Positions 6,402 through 13,802 of a stretch of DNA of 13,986 nucleotides are shown here, in pieces; position 1 is the first letter of the stretch, and every line of letters starts with the position of its first letter. The notes beneath the pieces are model-generated. The model worked only from the letters and a program-made list of their open reading frames with translations. It made no database searches and was not told the origin of the DNA. A program made the position numbers and the translations under genes. This DNA is from Candidatus Moraniibacteriota bacterium (GTDB lineage Bacteria; Patescibacteriota; Minisyncoccia; Moranbacterales; GCA-2747515). The stretch covers positions 1-13,986 of the forward strand of contig JAUVJK010000020.1 in the NCBI GenBank assembly GCA_030592425.1, given 5' to 3'.

Positions 6402-7682
6402 ATGCCAGCAAAAAAACAAACAGTTGCAATTATTGGACTTGGTTATGTCGGTCTCCCTCTTGCTGTACGTTGTAAAGAAAAAGGATTTAATGTCATTGGC
6501 TTAGAACTTGACGAGAAAAAAATCACACTTATCAACAAAGGCGAATCTCCGATCGAAGAACAATATCTCTATGACAATCTACCAAACAATCCCGTAAATG
6601 CAACGAGTGATCCGACTGAGATCAGGAAAGCAGACATCGTCCTGATCTGCGTCCCAACACCAGTTGATGCACAACACAATCCAGACATTAGCCCTGTGCG
6701 TGGTGCATGCACAATGGCTGCAGAGAATCTCAAAAAAGAAGCTCTTGTTGTTCTCGAATCGACAGTAAACCCTGGTGTCTCAGAAGAGGTTGTGCGTCCA
6801 ATCTTTGAAGAAAAAGGATTTACCGTTGGAAAGGATGTTTTCATCGCACACTGTCCAGAACGGATTAATCCTGGAGACCCGAAGTGGAATGTGACGAATA
6901 TTCCGCGTGTCGTTGGAGCATTCACAGACGAGGGGCTCAAAAAAGCTATAGACTTTTATGAAGCGATCATCGATGGTGCGATCAAACCAATGAAATCTAT
7001 TCGCGAAGCAGAAGCATGTAAAGTTGTTGAAAATTCATTCCGCGATATTAACATTGCTTTCGTTAATGAACTTGCAAAATCATTTGACAAGCTCGATATT
7101 GATGTACGAGACGTGATTGATGGCGCAAGTACAAAACCATTTGCGTTCATGGCACACTACCCAGCATGTGGCATTGGTGGTCATTGTATCCCTGTCGATC
7201 CGTACTATCTCATTGAACGTGCGAAACGTGCTGGCTTTGATCATAAATTCTTGCGTGCATCACGTGCGATCAATAATTCCATGCCAGCCTATACAGTGGA
7301 GCTCCTTCAAGATGAACTTAATAAGTTAAAAATGCCACTTAACGGAACAAGAGTTGCTATTCTCGGCATTTCCTACAAAGCAAACGTTGATGATGATCGG
7401 GAATCACCGTACTATGATGTAAAAATTGCATTGGAAAAACATGGAGCTGTGATCGTATCATTTGATCCCCATATTCTTGATAAGTCTGACGTTGATTCAC
7501 TCGAGAAAGCTTTAGATGCATCAGAAGCGATCGTTCTCGTTACCAATCATAAAGAATTCGACTGTCTCACTGGTAGATTTCTTGCGAAGCACAATATCAA
7601 AACGATCATTGATGGAAAAAACTGTCTCGATAAGGATAACATCAAAGAAGCAGGCGTTGCTTATAAAGGAATCGGCCGATAG
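6402..7682 (+). CDS. Nucleotide-sugar dehydrogenase (UDP-HexNAc 6-dehydrogenase type)
   Basis: The 426-aa protein belongs to the UDP-glucose/GDP-mannose dehydrogenase family and oxidises the C6 hydroxyl of a UDP-sugar to a uronate with two NAD+ in the cytosol. It has the Rossmann motif GLGYVGLPLA at 12-21, PTPVDAQHNPD at 85-95, LESTVNPG at 118-125, CPERINPG at 151-158, EACKVVENSFRDINIAFVNE at 204-223 with the catalytic Lys207 and Asn211, and the nucleophile Cys262 in CGIGGHCIPVDPYY (256-269). The third domain carries LGISYKANVDDDRESP at 321-336. The CPERINPG and long ACGIGGHC forms resemble the WecC/WbpA/WbpO branch (UDP-ManNAc or UDP-GlcNAc dehydrogenases) more than UDP-glucose dehydrogenase, but the substrate is not certain. 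The length is normal for the family, so the TAG at 7680-7682 is the natural end. Confidence 0.95.
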   Translation: MPAKKQTVAIIGLGYVGLPLAVRCKEKGFNVIGLELDEKKITLINKGESPIEEQYLYDNLPNNPVNATSDPTEIRKADIVLICVPTPVDAQHNPDISPVRGACTMAAENLKKEALVVLESTVNPGVSEEVVRPIFEEKGFTVGKDVFIAHCPERINPGDPKWNVTNIPRVVGAFTDEGLKKAIDFYEAIIDGAIKPMKSIREAEACKVVENSFRDINIAFVNELAKSFDKLDIDVRDVIDGASTKPFAFMAHYPACGIGGHCIPVDPYYLIERAKRAGFDHKFLRASRAINNSMPAYTVELLQDELNKLKMPLNGTRVAILGISYKANVDDDRESPYYDVKIALEKHGAVIVSFDPHILDKSDVDSLEKALDASEAIVLVTNHKEFDCLTGRFLAKHNIKTIIDGKNCLDKDNIKEAGVAYKGIGR

Positions 7683-7861
7683 AGCATCAGAAAAAGCGTA
7701 GAAAAAGCAAATATTAATCTTAGTGTCATAAATTATCAAAATTGTATCCAAAAGAATCTCTATGGAAGTACTGATCTTTATGAATACAAATCACTATATG
7801 TTGACCAAAATGAGATCATTATCCCACATATATCTATACATGCCAATTCTCTAGAATATTA
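7683..7861 (+). other. Open frame after the dehydrogenase stop, possible gene remnant
   Basis: In the same frame as the dehydrogenase, 58-59 sense codons follow its TAG before the TAA at 7859-7861. There is no ATG in this frame, and the translation (containing NLYGSTDLYEYKSLYVDQNE) is unlike any family I recognise. The dehydrogenase is already full length, so read-through is unlikely to be needed. A decayed 3' end of a lost gene, or chance, are the main readings. Nothing else is seen here. Confidence 0.25.
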
Positions 7862-7944
7862 AATTTGAGGAATGTAAAGAGAGCTTATGATTCACGTAAA
7901 AGTTATAGGTTCTTTTTTGATTGCATAGAGTGAATATTTTTTGG

Positions 7945-7972
7945 AGAATGAATATAATTCTGATTCTTTTTT
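7945..7972 (+). terminator. Weak AT-rich terminator candidate
   Basis: AGAAT and GAAT (7945-7953) pair with ATTC (7957-7960) and ATTCT (7963-7967) with a TG bulge and loop ATA, followed by six T at 7967-7972. The stem is nearly all A-T, so it is weak, but it sits just before a promoter for the next operon. The rest of 7862-8076 shows no gene. Confidence 0.3.
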
Positions 7973-7989
7973 ATGGTAACGAAGTTTTC

Positions 7990-8018
7990 TTGTAAATTTC
8001 CTCTCAGTCAGATAGAAT
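7990..8018 (+). promoter_or_regulatory. Candidate promoter of the GT2/GT4/GT-C operon
   Basis: TTGTAA (7990-7995) and TAGAAT (8013-8018) are spaced by exactly 17 nt. Transcription would start near 8025, about 50 nt before the GT2 start codon. Four of six and five of six consensus bases match. Confidence 0.4.
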
Positions 8019-8076
8019 ATAAGAAGAACAAATTTGCGCACAAAAGGTTTATTTAACTGATTATTCAATATCCTCA

Positions 8077-9027
8077 ATGAAACTAATTATCAACATTCCA
8101 GCGTATAACGAAGAAAAAGCGATTTCTAAAACAATTTCAAATATTCCCCGTTCCTACAAGGGTATTTCTGACGTAATGATCCAGGTTGTCAATGATGGTT
8201 CTTCGGATAATACAGCACAGAAAGCACAAAATGCTGGTGCTGATATTGTCGTATCACATAAGACAAACCGTCGTCTTGGAGCAACGTTCAATACTGCAGT
8301 GGAAAGCGCACTCGACAACGGAGCTGATATCATGATCAATATCGATGCCGATGGACAATTTGATTCCACTGAGATTCAAAAGATGCTCGATCCAATCCTT
8401 GATGGAAAAGCTAATATGGTCATTGGTGATCGATTCAATGAAGGCTCCGCTGATGGTATCCCACCGATCCAGCGTAAATTAAATCGTCTTGGAGCTCATC
8501 TTGTCGGATGGTTTCTTAAAGTAAAGATCTATGACCTCACGTGTGGCTTTCGAGCACATGATCGTGAAACACTTTTACGTCTTAATGCTGTGAGTGGATT
8601 CACCTACACACAGGAAACGATCATTGATGCGATTGGCAAGAATTTAAAGCTTGTGTGGATCCCAGTTACTGTGCAGTATTTTGAGGATCGACAATCACGA
8701 ATTGTTAGTAGTGTATGGGGATTTGTCAGCAAAAGTATCCGTTTGATTATCAAAGCTGTACGAGATGTACGGCCAATGAAGTTCTTTGGTGTCCCAGGTA
8801 TCATCTTGCTCGTCATTTCATTCATTGTCTTTATTATTTTTCTTTTCCTCTATTTCCCAGACTTTCAAATCACACCGTATCGCAATTATCTCATGAGTGC
8901 AATTGCACTTTTTCTCATTGGTATGCAATTGGCAATATTTGCCCTCATCGCAGACATGATCCGCAGTAGTCGTAAAACCTCTGAAGAAATCATTTATCGC
9001 CTTAAGAAAGAAAAGTACACAAACTAA
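8077..9027 (+). CDS. GT2-family glycosyltransferase, polyprenyl-phosphate sugar synthase type
   Basis: The 316-aa protein has an N-terminal GT-A domain: PAYNEE at 8-13, VNDGSSDNT at 38-46, DADGQ at 90-94 (metal- and donor-binding Asp residues), GDRF at 117-120 and DLTCGFRA at 153-160. Two C-terminal membrane helices follow (about 236-259 and 270-293). This resembles dolichol-phosphate-mannose synthase and the GtrB/ArnC-like enzymes, which transfer a sugar to polyprenyl phosphate on the cytoplasmic face. The product is then used as donor by GT-C enzymes outside; a GT-C-like gene is two genes downstream, which supports this reading. The substrate is unknown. No Shine-Dalgarno is visible. Its stop overlaps the next start as TAATG (9025-9029), so translation is probably coupled. 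Confidence 0.93.
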   Translation: MKLIINIPAYNEEKAISKTISNIPRSYKGISDVMIQVVNDGSSDNTAQKAQNAGADIVVSHKTNRRLGATFNTAVESALDNGADIMINIDADGQFDSTEIQKMLDPILDGKANMVIGDRFNEGSADGIPPIQRKLNRLGAHLVGWFLKVKIYDLTCGFRAHDRETLLRLNAVSGFTYTQETIIDAIGKNLKLVWIPVTVQYFEDRQSRIVSSVWGFVSKSIRLIIKAVRDVRPMKFFGVPGIILLVISFIVFIIFLFLYFPDFQITPYRNYLMSAIALFLIGMQLAIFALIADMIRSSRKTSEEIIYRLKKEKYTN

Positions 9028-10112
9028 TGAGTACTGACACACAACCGCGGGTTCTCTTCATTTCTCGTGCCTATCCGCCTGTCTTAGGCGGGATTGAGAA
9101 TCAGAATTATGAACTATCACAGTGGCTCGCAAAGGTTACTGAAGTGACAACAATTGCAAATCCTTATGGTAAGAAAGCTCTTCCCTTTTTTCTGCCATGG
9201 ATAATGCTACGCCTGTTATTTCTCATGAAGAACTATGATATCCTCCTTGTTGGCGATGGCGTTCTCGCGATCCTCATATGGTGGATCAAGCCATTTTTCC
9301 CACATAAGAAATATGTCAGTGTCGTACATGGACTCGACCTCACATACAAACTTTCTCTCTATCAGAAATTATGGCTCGGTCATTTTCTCCCCATGTGTGA
9401 TCGTCTTATCGCTGTTGGCAATCACACAATCCATGAAGGCGTCAAACGCGGCATCGCACAGGAAAAATTTTCTTTTGTGCCAAATGGTATTCATGCAGAA
9501 AAGTTCACAACAAAAAATTACTCTCGTGATGACCTCATAAACCTTATTGGTACAAAATACAAAGAGCACAAGATCATCATCACTACAGGACGCCTTGCGC
9601 GACGAAAAGGTGTTGCGTGGTTTATCCTCAATGTTCTTCCACAGCTTGATGATGATATCATCTATGTTATCGCTGGTGATGGGATTGATCGAGAAAATAT
9701 CGACAATGCCGTAAAAGAAACCGCTCAACAAGATAAGGTTCTTTTACTGGGACGTGTCAGCGATCAAGATCGTGACATCCTTATGCACACAGGCGACCTC
9801 TTTGTCCAACCAAATATTAAGGTTGACGGAGATATGGAAGGATTTGGCATCAGTGTAATCGAAGCTGGTGTCAGTGGCATCACTGTACTTGCAGCAGAAT
9901 TAGAAGGTCTCAAAGATGCGATCAAAGATGGTCAAAATGGCTTCCTCGTAACAAGTGAAGACGCAAATGCGTGGGTAAAAAAAATAGAACAGTTATTCAA
10001 CGATGATTTTGACCGCACAGCATTTGGCAAAAGAGCACAACAATATGTCATCGATCATTATAGTTGGGACAAGATCGCACAACAATATCTGAATGTTTTA
10101 CAGAGCTTATAA
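9027..10112 (+). CDS. GT4-family glycosyltransferase
   Basis: The 361-aa GT-B enzyme begins with RVLFISRAYPPVLGGIE (8-24), whose GGIE loop is characteristic of GT4 nucleotide-sugar enzymes. HGLD lies at 101-104, VPNGI at 151-155, TGRLARRKG at 187-195 with the donor-phosphate-binding Arg/Lys, and the EX7E motif at 271-279 (EGFGISVIE). A hydrophobic, tryptophan-rich stretch at about 52-91 may touch the membrane, as in lipid-linked-glycan GTs. It overlaps the GT2 stop by 1 nt and ends 18 nt before the GT-C-like gene. It probably adds a sugar to the same glycan; donor and acceptor are not known. Confidence 0.93.
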   Translation: MSTDTQPRVLFISRAYPPVLGGIENQNYELSQWLAKVTEVTTIANPYGKKALPFFLPWIMLRLLFLMKNYDILLVGDGVLAILIWWIKPFFPHKKYVSVVHGLDLTYKLSLYQKLWLGHFLPMCDRLIAVGNHTIHEGVKRGIAQEKFSFVPNGIHAEKFTTKNYSRDDLINLIGTKYKEHKIIITTGRLARRKGVAWFILNVLPQLDDDIIYVIAGDGIDRENIDNAVKETAQQDKVLLLGRVSDQDRDILMHTGDLFVQPNIKVDGDMEGFGISVIEAGVSGITVLAAELEGLKDAIKDGQNGFLVTSEDANAWVKKIEQLFNDDFDRTAFGKRAQQYVIDHYSWDKIAQQYLNVLQSL

Positions 10113-10130
10113 TATCTAGCTTACCTTTTC

Positions 10131-12116
10131 ATGGAATTCATTCTCTCACAACTGCTTTTATGGCTTGGCATACTATTTATCCTGATCTTACCAGGATGGT
10201 TTTTTCTATCTGCTGTTACTGGAACAAAACGCTACACATTTCTTGAACGCTCGATTCTTGCCATTCCTCTGAGTATTGTCCTCAATACATTTCTTCTTCT
10301 TATTCTCAATGCGCTGCATGTCCCGCTTACAGAGCGCAGTATTTTTTTAGCAGTGAGCGCCCTTATTCTTCTGTTTTTGTGGATCGCATGGCAGCGCACA
10401 GAAACCCGTGATCACACAGAAAGAAACATCACTTTCTCTGGGAAAAAACTCCTTCTCGTCATTCTTTTGATCGGTTTTGCGATCTTCATGAAAAGCGTCT
10501 ATTTATCAGATACTTTTTTCCCAACATCAACCGACCTTGGGCATCATATGTTCTGGGTAGAAAAGATCGTGACAGAAAAAGAGCTCCCGATGTATGAAAA
10601 GATCGAGATCGTCTCCAATGATGATGGCAGTTATAACCTCAGTGAACCACAAGCTATTGCTGACTTTATTATTGGTGAGCATACAGCGCTCGCATCTCTG
10701 GCAATCTTAACACGACAATCAACACTTAGTGCGTTCCCATCACTTTTTCTTTTCTTGATCAATATTGTCAGTATTCTGATAATCTTTATCCTTACGATTC
10801 GTCTTTTTGCTGCACACAAGAATGTGCAACTCATTGCAATGAGTTCGCTTCTTTTGATCGGCCCTCTCTATGCCATCAGTGGCGCACAAGTAAAGTTCGC
10901 TAGTGGTGGCGTGATTGGCAACCTTCTCGGTAATATCCTTATTCCTGTCGCACTCTATTTCTTTTATCGTGCATTTTATGAAAAAAGTTCTTCCTTCCTT
11001 TTTGTTGGTATTTTAAGCACGATCGGACTTGCCTATACACATCACCTCAGTGCCTTCATCCTTCTCTTCATTCTCGCTTTTGCAGTCATTATATTGATTG
11101 TGACAAATATTGGTCAGCTTAAAAGTGTCGTTCTTAACATTTTTAAGCTCTTCAAAGACCCATTCGTCATCACACTTCTCATTGCATCTGGACTTTTTGT
11201 CTTTTTTATCTACACACCAAGCTATTTAACAGCTGATGCTGTGAGCTCAAGTGTGGGAGCGCCAAGTAAAGCGACACGAACAGGACTCACATTTTCACAA
11301 TTGATGTACACCTCTGGTGAAGCACGATTTCTTCTGGGATTATGTGGCACACTTCTTCTCGCACTCATTGCGATCCTTCGCTATTTCCCAAAACATTTGC
11401 AAGCACTTCGTACCTCTCTACCGATCGATCCCTATGCGCTTTCTCTGACGCTCGGGTGGTCAATTGCCCTTCTCCTCATGTCGCTAGCGCCAGCACTCCT
11501 GCACGTCAACATTATTTCTGGACGCATTGCAAATTATCTTACCCTCCCTCTCGCGATCACAGGTGGATTCTTCCTGGCGTGGCTTTTCATATTTGTACGT
11601 AAGACAGAACTACGTAAGATACTTTCATACTATATACCACACAACCTCATCCTTATTTTCGCAAGCCTCCTTCTTCTTTTCATTTTTACCAACGGCCTCC
11701 ATGACAATGTGGTATCACTCAAAAAAACACCAAATATCGCACCTGCGCTCGCGACTTTTGACGCATCAGCATACGCTGCAAAACACCTCCACGAGGATGA
11801 ATGGCTCCTCAAAGACCATAACTATCTCACAGCAGACACATGGACCAAAACATTTTTTACGCGTGATTATAGCTATCCTCTCTCCCGTAGCTTTTTCAAG
11901 CGCTATGACAATCCCGGACGCGAGCAATGTACACGCGTGATGATTTCTGAGCCAAATACAGCATTTGCACAACAGTGTTTTGATGAATTGAACGTCACAA
12001 CGATCATGGTCAACCCCGAGGAAGATGCCACACAATTTGAAAGATCTGCGAATTTCACAAAGATCTATGTCAATGATGACGTCGTGATCTATCAACGAGA
12101 TAAAAAATCACTATGA
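10131..12116 (+). CDS. Polytopic membrane protein, GT-C glycosyltransferase-like
   Basis: The 661-aa protein has about 13 hydrophobic segments spread over residues 4-520 and a soluble C-terminal domain (about 525-661). The first large loop carries TSTDLGHHMFWVEKI at 132-146; an acidic residue close to His in the first extracytoplasmic loop is the usual catalytic signature of GT-C glycosyltransferases, which use polyprenyl-phosphate sugars. Further conserved-looking polar groups are GEHT at 182-185 and YTHH at 302-305. The family assignment is by architecture and motif, not by clear homology; a YfhO/DUF6541-like protein of unknown function is the main alternative. The GT2 gene in the same operon could supply its donor. 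It starts 18 nt after the GT4 stop, lacks a Shine-Dalgarno, and overlaps the next gene by 4 nt (ATGA at 12113-12116). Confidence 0.75.
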   Translation: MEFILSQLLLWLGILFILILPGWFFLSAVTGTKRYTFLERSILAIPLSIVLNTFLLLILNALHVPLTERSIFLAVSALILLFLWIAWQRTETRDHTERNITFSGKKLLLVILLIGFAIFMKSVYLSDTFFPTSTDLGHHMFWVEKIVTEKELPMYEKIEIVSNDDGSYNLSEPQAIADFIIGEHTALASLAILTRQSTLSAFPSLFLFLINIVSILIIFILTIRLFAAHKNVQLIAMSSLLLIGPLYAISGAQVKFASGGVIGNLLGNILIPVALYFFYRAFYEKSSSFLFVGILSTIGLAYTHHLSAFILLFILAFAVIILIVTNIGQLKSVVLNIFKLFKDPFVITLLIASGLFVFFIYTPSYLTADAVSSSVGAPSKATRTGLTFSQLMYTSGEARFLLGLCGTLLLALIAILRYFPKHLQALRTSLPIDPYALSLTLGWSIALLLMSLAPALLHVNIISGRIANYLTLPLAITGGFFLAWLFIFVRKTELRKILSYYIPHNLILIFASLLLLFIFTNGLHDNVVSLKKTPNIAPALATFDASAYAAKHLHEDEWLLKDHNYLTADTWTKTFFTRDYSYPLSRSFFKRYDNPGREQCTRVMISEPNTAFAQQCFDELNVTTIMVNPEEDATQFERSANFTKIYVNDDVVIYQRDKKSL

Positions 12117-12493
12117 TAAAAAGTATATACAAAAAATACAGAAATCTAGATCCTGATCACCTCTTAATTAGTACGATCATTGTCTTCATGGTCATTAGTT
12201 TTGGTATTCTGACATTCATTGAGAAACAGCAGCATGCACAAAGCGATGGTTGGTCTCTCTCATTTGTTGACCCTGACAATACAAGTACTGGATTCCTCAT
12301 TACAAATCATACAAAGGATCCTGCCTTTCATTATGAGATCCTCTCTAATGACATAAGTATTCAATCTGGTGATCTCTACATTCCACCAGCTGAAAAGCGT
12401 ATCATTCCGATTGAAAAAATGAATGATCAAAATACTATCACAATGAAAATTATCGTCACAAATGATGACGAGCAGAAAAACATTTATAAATAA
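12113..12493 (+). CDS. Single-pass membrane protein with small extracytoplasmic domain, operon partner of the GT-C-like protein
   Basis: The 126-aa protein has a basic cytoplasmic start (MIKSIYKKYR), one membrane helix (about 17-36) and an extracytoplasmic part of about 90 residues with alternating polar and hydrophobic residues suggesting a beta-sandwich: WSLSFVDPDNTSTGFLITNH at 47-66, then FHYEIL at 72-77 and ending in acidic and polar residues. The ITNHTKDPAFHYEIL pattern recalls the N-H/YxV strands of DUF1616-type domains found next to archaeal and CPR membrane glycosyltransferases, but I cannot confirm homology. Its ATG overlaps the GT-C-like stop by 4 nt, pointing to coupled translation and a shared complex. 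No catalytic motif is visible. Confidence 0.75.
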   Translation: MIKSIYKKYRNLDPDHLLISTIIVFMVISFGILTFIEKQQHAQSDGWSLSFVDPDNTSTGFLITNHTKDPAFHYEILSNDISIQSGDLYIPPAEKRIIPIEKMNDQNTITMKIIVTNDDEQKNIYK

Positions 12494-12496
12494 AAG

Positions 12497-12561
12497 GGGA
12501 AGATATCGATTGACATCTTCCCATAATTCTTTGTTAGAATCTATATCTTGAGGCAAGATAT
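12497..12561. terminator. Bidirectional terminator region between convergent genes
   Basis: GGGAAGAT (12497-12504) and ATCTTCCC (12515-12522) form a perfect 8-bp stem. On the minus strand it is followed by CTTTTATTTAT, a fair U tract, and on the plus strand by a weaker T-rich stretch. A second perfect hairpin, ATATCTTG-AGG-CAAGATAT (12543-12561), lies between it and the stop of the minus-strand gene. Together they separate the plus operon from the gene at 12573. Confidence 0.55.
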
Positions 12562-12572
12562 CTAAAATCTCT

Positions 12573-13196
12573 TTACTGTCGCCCCTCCATCAAACTTATT
12601 ATTTTCTCAGTGGAATATTTCTTGTACTTTGCTGGAAGTAAATCTCTTGCCTTTGAAACTTGTTCTTCCGTCTTAGCGAAAGTGATTGCGCGCATCGCAA
12701 TCAAGACAAAATTTTGCTGCTGATGAATGAATTTAGATGATGCTATTGCGTCACCATAACATCTTATGTGACGCCATAGTGATTGAAATGCTTGTCGATC
12801 AGTGTAAAACTGCCTTCTCATCTCATCAATTTGCCCGCCATATCCATGTAAATGCTCTCTGTAAGTAGCGCTGCAATTCTCTAAATTCAAAATTTCACTT
12901 CGTTTTTTTTCAACCCGCCTTTTTATCGATGGCTCTGGTGCAATTTTTGTGCGTGATCTACGTGATGCCCATTGTTTTTGCACTTCCCTTCTGATGGCAG
13001 GAATTGTCATCCATTTTGGTGCACTATTCTCAGAAAATGTCACGAGATATTCACAGACTTCTTTTTCCTTTATTCGCTCATCTGCGCATTTCAAAACCTT
13101 CCTCTCTAGCGCCAGCAGGTCGTCAGCACTCTCTTTTAGATCGCTCAATGTAATTACTACATGCTTTTGACCATTGGGTCGTGTTATAAATTTCAT
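12573..13196 (-). CDS. Hypothetical basic protein, 207 aa
   Basis: From ATG 13196 the protein has 207 residues; a GTG at 13226 is in frame but lies at the predicted transcription start, whereas the ATG has a GGTGAT ribosome binding site five nt upstream, so the ATG is preferred. It begins MKFITRPNGQKHVVITLSDL, is rich in Lys, Arg and Glu, and is predicted to be mainly helical with no membrane segment. A strongly basic stretch lies at about 78-99 and a Trp/Tyr-containing helical part at 110-160. The basic centre might bind nucleic acid, but no known fold or motif is evident to me. It has its own promoter and terminator and is not part of a glycan operon by transcription. Four cysteines (37, 48, 108, 146) are spread without a metal-binding pattern. 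Confidence 0.75.
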   Translation of the reverse strand: MKFITRPNGQKHVVITLSDLKESADDLLALERKVLKCADERIKEKEVCEYLVTFSENSAPKWMTIPAIRREVQKQWASRRSRTKIAPEPSIKRRVEKKRSEILNLENCSATYREHLHGYGGQIDEMRRQFYTDRQAFQSLWRHIRCYGDAIASSKFIHQQQNFVLIAMRAITFAKTEEQVSKARDLLPAKYKKYSTEKIISLMEGRQ

Positions 13197-13200
13197 GATT

Positions 13201-13206
13201 ATCACC
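13201..13206 (-). promoter_or_regulatory. Shine-Dalgarno that sets the start at 13196
   Basis: On the minus strand GGTGAT (13206-13201) lies four nt before ATG 13196. It favours this start over the upstream in-frame GTG at 13226. Confidence 0.55.
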
Positions 13207-13232
13207 AATTTGTGAATGTGCAACACGCATTC

Positions 13233-13261
13233 TTTATACCACGTTTTTCCCTAGTAGTCCA
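13233..13261 (-). promoter_or_regulatory. Promoter of the 207-aa hypothetical gene
   Basis: On the minus strand TGGACT (13261-13256) and TATAAA (13238-13233) are spaced by 17 nt, and TGG directly before the -10 gives an extended -10. Transcription should start near 13226, giving a leader of about 30 nt. Confidence 0.55.
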
Positions 13262-13271
13262 GCATTTTGAA

Positions 13272-13302
13272 CAAATAAAAAAGCAGCTAGGATCTAACTG
13301 CT
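13272..13302 (-). terminator. Terminator of the 138-aa hypothetical gene
   Basis: AGCAG (13282-13286) pairs with CTGCT (13298-13302), and after one mismatch TAG pairs with CTA around loop GAT. On the minus strand a T tract (complement of the A run at about 13272-13282) follows the stem. It sits 28 nt after the stop at 13331. Confidence 0.6.
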
Positions 13303-13330
13303 CGCACTTCTATATGCGTATTTATGTTGC

Positions 13331-13747
13331 TCATGATATTAACTGAGCATCTCTTTTTTGATTGATCAACTTTTGGAAATCTACAAAAGCATCTTCATCA
13401 GGAAGTACGTAATTTGTGCAGACTTCCTGAGGCTCTATAAGATCTGCTTCTCTTCGCAGTCTGAATCGCACAGCAGCGATGATAAATGACACCAGGTAAG
13501 AATATGCACTGACACAGGATCGATCATCCATATCAAGGATCATTTCATCGTCATACCTTACAGCGCAAACCTCCTGAGAATCATCAGAATAAATGATCAA
13601 TGTATCGATATTCTTCTCATTACGGAGCAGATCAAAAGTATAAATAGCACTAGGCATGTTCTCATGATCCTCCATTAATGCAATGACGCCAACATACGAT
13701 GCATTCTCTGGATTTTTTTGAATTACAACACTGATATGAATGTTCAC
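13331..13747 (-). CDS. Hypothetical acidic protein, 138 aa
   Basis: The protein starts at GTG 13747 with an excellent Shine-Dalgarno (AGGTGA, six nt upstream) and ends with TGA at 13331-13333. It is soluble and acidic: MNIHISVVIQ, an alternating hydrophobic pattern up to about 70 suggesting beta strands (YVGVIAL, DTLIIYS, VCAVRY), then a helix around 80-98 (AYSYLVSFIIAAVRFRLRR) and an acidic tail. I recognise no family. The pattern of strands, a hydrophobic helix and a basic end might suit a small regulatory or binding domain, which is speculation. It has its own promoter (13785-13813) and terminator (13272-13302), so it is monocistronic. Its promoter overlaps that of the divergent glycosyltransferase gene. 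Confidence 0.75.
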   Translation of the reverse strand: MNIHISVVIQKNPENASYVGVIALMEDHENMPSAIYTFDLLRNEKNIDTLIIYSDDSQEVCAVRYDDEMILDMDDRSCVSAYSYLVSFIIAAVRFRLRREADLIEPQEVCTNYVLPDEDAFVDFQKLINQKRDAQLIS

Positions 13748-13753
13748 GAAATG

Positions 13754-13759
13754 TCACCT
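13754..13759 (-). promoter_or_regulatory. Strong Shine-Dalgarno supporting a GTG start
   Basis: AGGTGA (13759-13754 on the minus strand) lies six nt before GTG 13747 and decides this non-ATG start. Confidence 0.7.
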
Positions 13760-13773
13760 CACTAAGAATATAT

Positions 13774-13802
13774 TTGAAATAACTATTATAACGCGCTATC
13801 AT
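13774..13802 (+). promoter_or_regulatory. Promoter of the right-edge glycosyltransferase, leaderless start
   Basis: TTGAAA (13774-13779) and TATCAT (13797-13802) are spaced by 17 nt, each five of six to consensus. The ATG at 13809 begins seven nt after the -10, at the expected transcription start, so the mRNA would have no leader. No Shine-Dalgarno precedes the gene. Confidence 0.55.

Noticed and set aside
6569..6940. 123-codon minus-strand ORF inside the dehydrogenase gene
   Set aside because: Mirror frame of highly conserved dehydrogenase motifs; no independent signals.
7680..7682. Recoded TAG (read-through) at the dehydrogenase stop
   Set aside because: The protein already has the full family length and a normal C-terminus, and no recoding element is visible; the open frame behind it is reported only as a curiosity.
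7892..8077. 61-codon minus-strand ORF before the GT2 gene
   Set aside because: It begins with TTG, has no ribosome binding site, lies across the candidate promoter and terminator of the GT2 operon, and has a Lys/Phe/Tyr-rich composition expected of AT-rich noncoding DNA.
9369..9731. 120-codon minus-strand ORF inside the GT4 gene
   Set aside because: Mirror frame of the GT4 gene with no initiation signal and no protein-like pattern.
12260..12556. 98-codon minus-strand ORF across the end of the 126-aa gene
   Set aside because: It is antisense to the 126-aa gene and runs through the terminator stem; no signals of its own.
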